A stretch of 64,000 nucleotides of DNA, from assembly GCF_900635455.1 (NCBI RefSeq), contig NZ_LR134116.1:4092001-4156000 (forward strand). Reading direction: 5' to 3'. Within the stretch, counting starts at the first letter, position 1. The number at the start of each line of letters is the position of its first letter. Of this stretch, positions 10,966 to 19,970 are shown in pieces. The DNA comes from Yersinia intermedia (GTDB lineage: Bacteria > Pseudomonadota > Gammaproteobacteria > Enterobacterales > Enterobacteriaceae). A model generated the notes under the pieces. That model saw nothing but the letters and a program-made list of their open reading frames with translations. It was not told where the DNA came from and ran no database searches. The translations under genes were made by a program, and so were the position numbers.

Positions 10966-11333
10966 TGAATAGTGAACGTATTGATTATTATGAAATTAAA
11001 AGAGATTTTTTAGACTGTTGTTATGCTGGTTGCCGCGCGAGGTTGAGTGATATAACAACGGGAAACTCACAGTGGCCAGAGGGTACAGATGAAAGGGGGT
11101 ATGCCTCTTATCAATATGAGGGGGTTTATCAACTCCCTATCGAACAATTAATGTTAGCGGTTATTAACTTGATATTAATGGCTGCGCGTGGTCCTGAACA
11201 TGTTGAAATGTTCCATCGAAATGAAATTAAAAAAATTTTATCAGCCCATCCCCTTGATGAGTTGATAAAAGACATCGCTGAAGAAGAATGCAGTGATCTT
11301 CTTTACGATATGAAGCTATTAAAGCTGGTTTAG
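10965..11333 (+). CDS. cdiI: Putative CdiI immunity protein
   Basis: A 122-residue acidic protein with no signal peptide or membrane segment, starting in the TAATG overlap with the cdiA stop. Such tight coupling is typical of toxin-immunity pairs. Position is the main evidence: in E. coli-type CDI loci the gene immediately after cdiA encodes the cytoplasmic immunity protein that binds the cognate C-terminal toxin. The sequence has several aromatic and acidic patches (PEGTDERGYASYQYEG; IAEEECSDLLYDMKLL), but I cannot place it confidently in a named immunity family. It is more A+T-rich than cdiA, which is common for exchangeable toxin/immunity cassettes. Confidence 0.72.
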   Translation: MNSERIDYYEIKRDFLDCCYAGCRARLSDITTGNSQWPEGTDERGYASYQYEGVYQLPIEQLMLAVINLILMAARGPEHVEMFHRNEIKKILSAHPLDELIKDIAEEECSDLLYDMKLLKLV

Positions 11334-11382
11334 TTGTCACTAACCTCGGTCTTGGTCGGGGTATTACACGACAGGTGATCAC

Positions 11383-11439
11383 ATGGGTAAAGACTTCTCA
11401 GCAGAATTTAAACTTGAGGCGACCAAGCTGCTACAATAA
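11383..11439 (+). pseudogene. Remnant of an IS3-family transposase OrfA (N-terminus only)
   Basis: Eighteen codons read MGKDFSAEFKLEATKLLQ and then a stop. This resembles the start of IS3-family OrfA proteins (pattern xxYSAEFKLEAVxLL), which carry a helix-turn-helix. No full transposase or clear inverted repeats follow, so it would be a decayed scrap downstream of the immunity gene. The match is short and therefore tentative. Confidence 0.4.
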
Positions 11440-11686
11440 TTATGCCAGCAAGTCACGGCGTATGGTCGTCGCCCGCAGTACCAGCACAGCGCCCCGAAAT
11501 GGTCAGATGTCCAACTGATCATCTTTATTCTGATAACTGTATAGGGATAAAAGTTAGTTAACGTACGCCGAGATGTTTATCATCATTTAACAAATGCCAC
11601 CTAAAAAATTGGTGGTCACTATATTATTTGACTTACATCTTATCCCACTGAAATAATGAAAAAAATATCTTTATGAGGGAGATTCC
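11440..11686. other. Gap between the CDI locus and the restriction gene
   Basis: With the transposase scrap just upstream, this gap totals 353 bases. I see no complete gene. A short open stretch (YGRRPQYQHSAPKWSD) at about 11460-11520 may be another decayed fragment. The last 90 bases are A+T-rich and end with a ribosome binding site (gagggaga) before the restriction gene, so its promoter is probably here. Confidence 0.4.
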
Positions 11687-12634
11687 ATGGCTGTTAGTAT
11701 CGCTGAATACCTAGGTCAGAGAACAGATGTAGAAGAAGCCATTGTACCAATAGTAAGAGGTACCCAAGTTCAATGTCCCTTCATGGACCGAACATGTGAC
11801 AAAGTTAGTAAAAATAATCATCCTGTGTGTTGTGTTCGTAAGCCTGATGGCACTATTTGGATCGTTTGTGAACACAGACTTTGCTCTACTCGCCAAAAAA
11901 AAACAGCCATTGTGGGTGGTCGTACACGACAAGTTGACAATGTTTTGGTTGAACATCAAAAAGATATCTTACGAAAAGTAGCAAAGTTGATTTATCAAGA
12001 TCCTGAATTACAGGACTCCGAAATTGGTGTAAAAAGGGAAGTCAATATTCCTTTACCTGACTCTGACAATAGCTACCATGCGGACTACGTAATGAGAAAT
12101 TTCTCTGGTCGGGGAAAAGCGGATGAAGTCCTTCTAGAAATGCAAGGTGGTGGAGAAACAAGCAGCACTGGAGCAATCACGCGACATATTGCTGCTTGGG
12201 CCGAGCTCGAGTTCCCTACTAATGAAATTCTAAGACAACCTGTAGCGGCAAACACGATCGAAACTAACGCATGGAGGCGACAACAAGAACAATTTCTTGT
12301 AAAGGGTAATGTGGTTGATCAAACAGGAGGGAAGATCGTTTTTGCTGTCGGTAGCTTGCTTTACGATTATCTACACCGAAGATTCAGAAACGCTAATCTG
12401 AGGGATCTTAAAGCTCATAATTGGACACTGTGTATCTTGGCTTTCAAAGAGGATTCGACACAAGCTCCTCTGCTAGGTGCCATTCCATTAGCAATTGATA
12501 GCACGAAAATTTTATTCACTAACTATTCAACATTTGTGCGATTTTTAACAGATCAGGGCGCACCACGCCCTGAACTGTTCGAAGGTTCCTTCTTACGATT
12601 GGATAACAGCACGGTTACGATTATGCCTCGCTGA
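11687..12634 (+). CDS. NotI-like type II restriction endonuclease
   Basis: A 315-residue protein resembling the NotI restriction enzyme family. The N-terminal part carries clustered cysteines (C30, C37, C48, C49, C61, C66), consistent with the metal-binding Cys4 domain of NotI. The middle has HADYV (D133) followed by LLEMQGG (E151, Q153), matching the D...ExQ variant of the PD-(D/E)xK nuclease core used by NotI. Family members cut rare G+C-rich sites, but the recognition sequence cannot be read from this protein. It converges on and overlaps the adjacent DNA methyltransferase gene by 14 bases, as expected for a restriction-modification pair. Base composition is lower in G+C than nearby core genes, consistent with transfer. 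Start ATG follows the ribosome binding site gagggaga. Confidence 0.8.
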   Translation: MAVSIAEYLGQRTDVEEAIVPIVRGTQVQCPFMDRTCDKVSKNNHPVCCVRKPDGTIWIVCEHRLCSTRQKKTAIVGGRTRQVDNVLVEHQKDILRKVAKLIYQDPELQDSEIGVKREVNIPLPDSDNSYHADYVMRNFSGRGKADEVLLEMQGGGETSSTGAITRHIAAWAELEFPTNEILRQPVAANTIETNAWRRQQEQFLVKGNVVDQTGGKIVFAVGSLLYDYLHRRFRNANLRDLKAHNWTLCILAFKEDSTQAPLLGAIPLAIDSTKILFTNYSTFVRFLTDQGAPRPELFEGSFLRLDNSTVTIMPR

Positions 12635-13544
12635 TCATTTGTTGATCTACGAATACAATTCGTTTTCCTATCCACTCAACAATAGGGACCGCAACCGCGT
12701 TCCCTACGGCTCTGAATCTATTAGAGTCCAGTTCTCCGGAAATCCCTGTAGACGCTCGTACTCTGAAGGCAGCATTCGGCGCACATACAGCATCTGAGCT
12801 TCCTCTTGAGTCAAGAGTATAGGTTTCTCCGTCGTTCCTGTATCCTTTTGCTTGGGGGCCCGCAGTTGCTTTTCGTCCAATGCTGGCATGCTGGATAGAA
12901 TAGATATCTGCTTTTGATAGGCCTGAATTAGAGGCTCCGGAAGCATTTGCCCTCTCTCCTTGGCCCTGTTTATCAACGATTCTAGTTGCTCCGGATTCAA
13001 AAAGGACTCGAGCGGAGCGCATATCTCCAAGACTTCCGACAATGTACACTCTTCTTCTACGCTGGGGTGTTCCAAAGTATTTTGCATCCAATACTCTCCA
13101 TGAAACGCCATACCCGAGTTCGACCAACGTATCGATGACAACTTTGAAGTCTTGCCCATTATGGCTGTTGAGGAGCCCGGGAACATTTTCAATAATAAGC
13201 CATTCAGGTTTTCTTTCTTCGATGAGTTTTGCATACGTATAAAATAAGCCGCTTCGGGCTCCCTCCAAACCTTTACGTTTCCCTTGGTTAGCTGACGAGA
13301 CATCCTGACAAGGAAAACCACCACACCAAACACTACTTTCAGGAATATCATCAGCTACCAACTGAGTAATATCAGTATGTAACGGAATATTTGGCCAATT
13401 CTTTTTGAGAACTTTCTGGCAGAACTTATTGATTTCGCATTGGAAAACAACTTCCATCCCAGCCCTCTCAAGGCCCAGATCGAATCCACCAATCCCCGCG
13501 AAAAACGAGGAAACCTTGTACTTCTTTAGTGGTTTCTTTTTCAT
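12621..13544 (-). CDS. DNA (cytosine-5)-methyltransferase
   Basis: A C5-cytosine methyltransferase of about 307 residues that transfers a methyl group from S-adenosylmethionine to cytosine. Visible motifs in order are FAGIGG (motif I, about residues 15-20), GGFPCQDVSS with catalytic C79 (motif IV), ENVPG (motif VI, about 119), QRRRR (motif VIII, about 161), and a C-terminal RAVGNAVAVPIVEWIG (motifs IX/X). The target-recognition stretch between VIII and IX is short. It should protect host DNA from the convergent NotI-like enzyme, whose 3' end it overlaps by 14 bases. I chose the ATG giving MKKKPLKKYKVSSFF because it aligns with family N-termini. An in-frame TTG at 13592, preceded by aaggtgg, would add 16 residues and cannot be excluded. 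Confidence 0.9.
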   Translation of the reverse strand: MKKKPLKKYKVSSFFAGIGGFDLGLERAGMEVVFQCEINKFCQKVLKKNWPNIPLHTDITQLVADDIPESSVWCGGFPCQDVSSANQGKRKGLEGARSGLFYTYAKLIEERKPEWLIIENVPGLLNSHNGQDFKVVIDTLVELGYGVSWRVLDAKYFGTPQRRRRVYIVGSLGDMRSARVLFESGATRIVDKQGQGERANASGASNSGLSKADIYSIQHASIGRKATAGPQAKGYRNDGETYTLDSRGSSDAVCAPNAAFRVRASTGISGELDSNRFRAVGNAVAVPIVEWIGKRIVFVDQQMISEA

Positions 13545-13740
13545 ATAGTATATGTCATCATTTTTTGATCCGCAGATCCTAACGGAAACCAATCTGATTG
13601 GCCACCTTTTTTTATTGGCTCAGGCCGAATACACCAATCTTCAACCTAAAATTTCGAACTCACGCCGATACAACTGTAATTATAACCAGTTGATTTGAAT
13701 TTCCAACAGAAGTGTTTAAAACTGCGCAAGTCATTCCAAT

Positions 13741-14994
13741 TCAGTCACGTTTCCCAAAATCAAACGGACTCACCCCCTTCTCCCGATTAGCATCCAGATA
13801 ATCCGCCCACCACTGCAGCATCAATCTTCGCTCATCCAAATGTTCCGCCTTATGAATGTAAGCCGCACGCACAGAGTTTCGTTCTTGGTGACTCATCTGC
13901 CGCTCTACCGCATCCTTCGACCACAACCCCGACTCAATCAATGAACTACATGCCATCGTCCTAAAACCATGGCCACAGACTTCAACCTTCGTGTCATATC
14001 CCATAACGCGTAGAGCCTTGTTCACCGTGTTTTCACTCATTGGTTTACGTGGGTCATGATCACCGATAAAAATCAGCTCACGATTTCCACTCATGCTTTT
14101 GATCTTTTGCAGAATAGCGAGCGCCTGGCGGGATAAGGGGACAAGATGAGGAGTACGCATTTTTGATCCCCGGTGCGAGTGCTTAACACCTTCCAGTGGT
14201 TCACGCTCTCCAGGGATTGACCACATGGCGGTTTCAAAATCCACTTCTGACCAACGGGCGAAACGTAATTCACTGGAACGGATAAAAACCAATAAAGTCA
14301 ATTCTACCGCTAACCGAGTGAGTGGCCTGCCACTGTAGTAGTCGATGCGATGAAGCAACTCTGAAACACGGTTTAACTCAAGAGCAGCACGGTGCTTTCT
14401 TTTACCCGTTGCTACAGCGCCCGCCATCTCCTGCGCGGGGTTGTAATCGATTAAACCGCTTTGAACTGCATAGCGCATTATTGCTGTTGTTCGTTGTTGC
14501 AGTCGGGAAGCCACTTCAAGACGTCCAGACATCTCTACGGCTTTGATTGGAGGCAAAAGATCACGGGTTCCGAGATCTGCAATATTCCGTTTGCCAATGG
14601 CTTGAAAGAGATTGTCCTCTAAGCTTTTGAGCACTCGAGCACTGTGAGCTTCTGACCATTGACGATTACTGGCATGCCACTCTCTGGCTACCACTTCAAA
14701 AGTTATCGCTTCTTGCTCCTGCTCTACCTTAACGGCTTTCTTGCTCTCACTTGGGTCCACACCGTTAGCTAACAGCTTACGAGCTTCGTCACGCCGCGCC
14801 CTGGCATCAGCCAACGATATTTCAGGGTACTTCCCCAGCGCCAGCATCTTCTCTTTACCACCAAAGCGATAGCGTAGCCGCCAGTATTTCGAGCCGTTAG
14901 GGTGAACCAGTAATACCATGCCTTCGCCGTCGGTAAGTTTATAGGCTTTCGCTTCAGGCTTGGCTGTACGAACCTTCACATCACTCAGAGCCAT
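13741..14994 (-). CDS. P4-type tyrosine recombinase (island integrase)
   Basis: A 417-residue integrase of the P4/CP4 family. The N-terminal DUF4102-like arm-binding region (MALSDVKVRTAKP... YKLTDGEGMVLLVHPNG) is followed by a SAM-like core-binding domain and a catalytic domain. Catalytic candidates are the Arg of RSSELR, HGFR (His-x-x-Arg), His in MSHQ, and the nucleophile Tyr in AAYIHK. The start at 14994 follows an aaagga ribosome binding site; an upstream in-frame start at 15030 would add 12 atypical residues. It sits 198 bp from the 3' end of tRNA-Leu, the usual arrangement for elements inserted at a tRNA gene. Its cargo probably includes the restriction-modification pair, and perhaps the CDI locus. 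Confidence 0.93.
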   Translation of the reverse strand: MALSDVKVRTAKPEAKAYKLTDGEGMVLLVHPNGSKYWRLRYRFGGKEKMLALGKYPEISLADARARRDEARKLLANGVDPSESKKAVKVEQEQEAITFEVVAREWHASNRQWSEAHSARVLKSLEDNLFQAIGKRNIADLGTRDLLPPIKAVEMSGRLEVASRLQQRTTAIMRYAVQSGLIDYNPAQEMAGAVATGKRKHRAALELNRVSELLHRIDYYSGRPLTRLAVELTLLVFIRSSELRFARWSEVDFETAMWSIPGEREPLEGVKHSHRGSKMRTPHLVPLSRQALAILQKIKSMSGNRELIFIGDHDPRKPMSENTVNKALRVMGYDTKVEVCGHGFRTMACSSLIESGLWSKDAVERQMSHQERNSVRAAYIHKAEHLDERRLMLQWWADYLDANREKGVSPFDFGKRD

Positions 14995-15154
14995 GTTGAG
15001 TATCCTTTCAAGGGTTCTGCGTGGGTACAAACATTATCGAACCGGGATATACCCGCAATTGTACCCACATCAGTAAGTTGATGTAGATTGAATCAGGTTG
15101 ACGTATGTTGAGTGAAAAAGCGAGAGGAGCCTTGCGGGGACTGGATTTTAGACA

Positions 15155-15179
15155 TAAAAAAAGACGTCCGTAGACGTCT
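15155..15179 (-). terminator. Intrinsic terminator of tRNA-Leu
   Basis: A perfect 7-bp inverted repeat (agacgtc, loop cgta, gacgtct) at 15162-15179, followed on the minus strand by a run of seven T (15155-15161). It lies 14 bp past the tRNA 3' end. Confidence 0.85.
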
Positions 15180-15192
15180 CTTTACATACTAA

Positions 15193-15214
15193 TGGTGCCG
15201 AAGGCCGGAATCGA
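15193..15214 (-). other. Presumed integration site (att core) at the tRNA 3' end
   Basis: P4-type integrases usually recombine within the T-arm and 3' end of their target tRNA, and this integrase starts 198 bp from it. I could not find a second copy of the tRNA 3' end to the left within the window, so the far boundary is likely outside. Limits are approximate. Confidence 0.4.
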
Positions 15215-15277
15215 ACCGGCATGCCTCGCGGCGGTTGATTTTGAGTCAACTGCGTCTACCGATTTCGCCACTTCGGC
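15193..15277 (-). tRNA. leuX: tRNA-Leu (anticodon CAA), leuX-like
   Basis: An 85-base class II tRNA. The acceptor stem is gccgaag/cttcggc, the CCA end is encoded (15193-15195), and the anticodon stem gttga/tcaac encloses loop ctCAAaa. A long variable arm and the T-loop ggttcgattcc are present. The anticodon CAA reads UUG leucine codons. In enterobacteria this gene is a well-known island insertion site, and a P4-type integrase lies immediately beyond its 3' end. Confidence 0.95.
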
Positions 15278-15378
15278 ACTGAAGTAGTATGCGGAGAACG
15301 AGGTGAATTATACCTACCAATGATCCGCATGCAACTGTTATCCCACTAAGTTTGGTCTAAGTGTCGAAAAAAACGCCA

Positions 15379-16449
15379 TCAACGCCGTTTTAGCAGCAAA
15401 TAAACACTGATTAGGAGGAAAAGTATACTCGGTAGCAGCGCACCAATGACCGGTGGAATGCTGTAAACCAAACTAAGTGGGCCAAAAATCTGATCCAGTA
15501 CGTAGAAAACAAAACCGAAGAAGATGCCAGTAACCACCCGAACACCCATCGGCACACTACGTAATGGGCCAAAAATAAATGACAGTGCCATTAGCATCAT
15601 TACCGCGACTGAGAATGGCGCAAATATCTTGCCCCACATGTTCAACTCGTAACGGTTCGATTCCTGCCCGCTTTGCCGCAGGTACTTACTGTAATCGTAT
15701 AAACCACTAATGGAGAGCGAATCCGGGTTCATCGCAACCACCCCCAGTTTTTCTGGTGTCAGGTTGGTCTTCCACTCACCGGCCAAGGTCTGCGAACCTG
15801 TCACTTGCTTAGGATTGGTAAGATCAGACTCATCAACCTGCGATAAACGCCAAATATTGTCTTCATAAGTCGCAGTTGCGGCGTAACGAACTGAGAGTAG
15901 ACGGTCCTGTTTATCAAAATGATAAATATTAACGCCCGTCAGTTCGTTGTCACCCGATACCCGCTGGATATAGATAAAGTCAGAGCCGTCTTTCGCCCAC
16001 AGACCCGATTGTGTCGATAATAATGAACCGCCATACATCTGCTGAGCACGGAAATTGCGTGCCATCTGTTCGCCTTGCGGTGCAACCCACTCGCCGATCG
16101 CCATTGTCAGCAATACCAGCGGGATCGCGGTTTTCATCACCGACGCGGCAATTTGCATGCGGGTAAAGCCTGATGCCTGCATCACCACCAGCTCACTGCG
16201 GGTCGCCAATGATCCAAGACCGAGCAAAGCCCCCAATAGCGCCGCCATCGGGAAGAATATCTCAATATCTTTAGGGATGCTTAGCAGGGTGTACATGCCA
16301 GCGGAAACGGCTGAATAGTCCCCCTGCCCGACCTTACGTAACTGCTCGACAAATTTGATGATGCCAGATAGCGATACCAGCATGAATAACGTCATCAAAA
16401 TGGTATTGAGGATAGTCCGTCCGATATAACGGTCTAATACACCAAACAT
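15379..16449 (-). CDS. lptG: Lipopolysaccharide export permease LptG
   Basis: A 356-residue inner membrane protein of the YjgP/YjgQ family. It has three transmembrane segments at the N-terminus and three at the C-terminus around a large periplasmic beta-jellyroll domain (about residues 120-270). With LptF and the ATPase LptB it extracts lipopolysaccharide from the inner membrane and passes it to LptC. Sequence hallmarks include MFGVLDRYIGRTI at the start and LLGALLGLGSLATRSELVVMQASG, the cytoplasmic coupling-helix region. It overlaps the lptF stop (TGATG), showing an lptF-lptG operon as in E. coli. Confidence 0.96.
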   Translation of the reverse strand: MFGVLDRYIGRTILNTILMTLFMLVSLSGIIKFVEQLRKVGQGDYSAVSAGMYTLLSIPKDIEIFFPMAALLGALLGLGSLATRSELVVMQASGFTRMQIAASVMKTAIPLVLLTMAIGEWVAPQGEQMARNFRAQQMYGGSLLSTQSGLWAKDGSDFIYIQRVSGDNELTGVNIYHFDKQDRLLSVRYAATATYEDNIWRLSQVDESDLTNPKQVTGSQTLAGEWKTNLTPEKLGVVAMNPDSLSISGLYDYSKYLRQSGQESNRYELNMWGKIFAPFSVAVMMLMALSFIFGPLRSVPMGVRVVTGIFFGFVFYVLDQIFGPLSLVYSIPPVIGALLPSILFLLISVYLLLKRR

Positions 16450-17543
16450 CAGGCAGCACCTCTCAATCGTGCACGTAACTTACGAGCCGGCAGGCCATCC
16501 CACAGGTTCAATACCACCGCCACAGCCAGATAAGCACCGTTTACGATCCACATCCAGATAAATGGGTCCAGCTTACCGTTACCTGCATTAGAGCGCAGGG
16601 AGCTTTGTAACAGGAAGAAAATCAAATACAACAACATGGCCGGCAGCATGCTCAGAACTCGCCCTTGGCGCGGGTTGACAACACTCAGTGGCACCACCAA
16701 CAACGCCATAATAATGACCGAAACAATCAGTGTCAGACGCCAGTGAAACTCAGCACGGGTATCGGGTTGATTCGCGCGCCATAGCTGTTTCATGGACATC
16801 TGTTCTGCCACATTGTTGTTTTGCTGCACTTCCTGATGGCCGATTATCGCTTGGTAATCAACAAAATCAGTGATACGAAAATCGCGCAACAACGCGGTGC
16901 CTTCATAGCGGGTACCTTTGTTTAAGATAACCACTTGCGAGCCATCTGGCCGTTCGGTCATATGGCCGCTATCAGCCACAACTACAGAAGGACGTTGATT
17001 ACCGTTTGGCCGCAATTGTGCCAAAAATACACGGTTAAACTCTCTGCCCGTCACATTACCGATAAATAAGGCTGAATTGCCATCAGTTGAAGATTTAAAC
17101 TGCCCACCGGCCAAGGCCGCCAAGCTTGGGTTCGCGCGGGCATCATTCAATACTTCGTCTTGATGTTTAGAAGACCAGGGTCCAAGCCAGATGGTATTAA
17201 CTGCCGCCAACGCAGAAGTAAACAGCGCCAGAATCAATGCCGCCATTATCAGGGATTTTTTGCCCATGCCGCAGGCATGCATCACGGTGATTTCACTCTC
17301 CGTGTACAATTTGCCCAACGTCATCAGCAGGCCAAGGAATAAGCTCAATGGCAGGATAAGTTGTGCCATTTCCGGCACACCGAGCCCTAAAAGGGATAAA
17401 ACCAGGTTTGCCGGGATTTCACCATCGACCGCAGCGCCTAATATCCGTACTAACTTCTGACTAAAGAAGATTAATAGCAGGATGAACAGAATCGCAATTT
17501 GGCTCTTAAGTGTTTCCCGTACCAGATATCTTATGATGATCAC
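16449..17543 (-). CDS. lptF: Lipopolysaccharide export permease LptF
   Basis: A 364-residue partner of LptG in the LptB2FG transporter. The N-terminus (MIIIRYLVRETLKSQ) and the segment KLYTESEITVMHACGM, the region contacting LptB, are nearly identical to E. coli LptF. Six membrane segments flank a periplasmic jellyroll. The start codon is GTG. The gene is divergent from pepA, with about 280 bp of shared promoter region between them, as in E. coli. Confidence 0.96.
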   Translation of the reverse strand: MIIIRYLVRETLKSQIAILFILLLIFFSQKLVRILGAAVDGEIPANLVLSLLGLGVPEMAQLILPLSLFLGLLMTLGKLYTESEITVMHACGMGKKSLIMAALILALFTSALAAVNTIWLGPWSSKHQDEVLNDARANPSLAALAGGQFKSSTDGNSALFIGNVTGREFNRVFLAQLRPNGNQRPSVVVADSGHMTERPDGSQVVILNKGTRYEGTALLRDFRITDFVDYQAIIGHQEVQQNNNVAEQMSMKQLWRANQPDTRAEFHWRLTLIVSVIIMALLVVPLSVVNPRQGRVLSMLPAMLLYLIFFLLQSSLRSNAGNGKLDPFIWMWIVNGAYLAVAVVLNLWDGLPARKLRARLRGAA

Positions 17544-19334
<1,791 letters not shown>

Positions 19335-19360
19335 TCATTTGATGTATTCCATTTGATACA

Positions 19361-19498
19361 CACCCAAAGTAATTGGAGTTGCAGGTAGGTAGCAAGCAAA
19401 CGCATACCGATGAGCTTATTCAAGTAGGTTAACTACAAGTAAGTGATTCGGGTGGGTGAGAGCAGCTAACAGCCCTGTAACTTCAAGTTCAAAGGGTG
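19361..19498. repeat. ERIC repeat between pepA and holC
   Basis: About 138 bp with ERIC ends (cccaaagtaattggagttgcagg ... ttcaagttcaaaggg shortened here) and the core gatgagctta ... aagtaagtgattcggg. It carries a small extra stretch in the core relative to the 127-bp form. It ends about 10 bp before the holC start. Confidence 0.8.
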
Positions 19499-19508
19499 CA
19501 GAGAACCT

Positions 19509-19958
19509 ATGAAAAACGCCACCTTCTACCTGCTCGAACACGACACGCCCGCCGGTGAGCTGCGCGCTCATGAAGCGTTGGCCTGCGAAATTGCGGCTGA
19601 GCGTTGGCGGGCAGGCAAGCGGGTACTGATCGCCTGTGAAAACCAGGAGCAGGCACAGCGGCTGGATGAAGCTCTGTGGCAACGGGCACCTGAGCAATTT
19701 GTGCCCCATAATCTGGCCGGTGAAGGGCCAAAATATGGCGCGCCAGTTGAACTGGCCTGGCCGGAACGGCGCGGTAATTCCCCGCGCGACCTGCTGATCA
19801 GCCTGCTACCAGAGTTCGCAGGTTTTGCCACCGCTTTCCATGAAGTGGTAGACTTCGTCCCTTACGAAGAAAATTTAAAACAGTTGGCGCGCGACCGATA
19901 TAAGTCTTATCGCAGCGTCGGCTTTCATTTGACCACGGCAACGCCGCCAACTAATTGA
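19509..19958 (+). CDS. holC: DNA polymerase III chi subunit
   Basis: A 149-residue clamp-loader accessory protein. The start MKNATFYLLEHDT and segments AHEALACEIAAERWRAGKRVLIACENQ and FVPHNLAGEG match E. coli HolC closely. Chi pairs with psi (HolD) and contacts single-strand binding protein, linking the clamp loader to coated lagging-strand template. It lies 13 bp upstream of valS, the usual enterobacterial order pepA-holC-valS. ERIC sequence immediately upstream replaces most of the leader region. Confidence 0.95.
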   Translation: MKNATFYLLEHDTPAGELRAHEALACEIAAERWRAGKRVLIACENQEQAQRLDEALWQRAPEQFVPHNLAGEGPKYGAPVELAWPERRGNSPRDLLISLLPEFAGFATAFHEVVDFVPYEENLKQLARDRYKSYRSVGFHLTTATPPTN

Positions 19959-19970
19959 AATAAAAAGAAA

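Noticed and set aside
12704..13351. A 215-codon minus-strand frame overlapping the methyltransferase gene.
   Set aside because: It is a different frame of the same stretch. The methyltransferase frame carries all the catalytic motifs; this one carries none.
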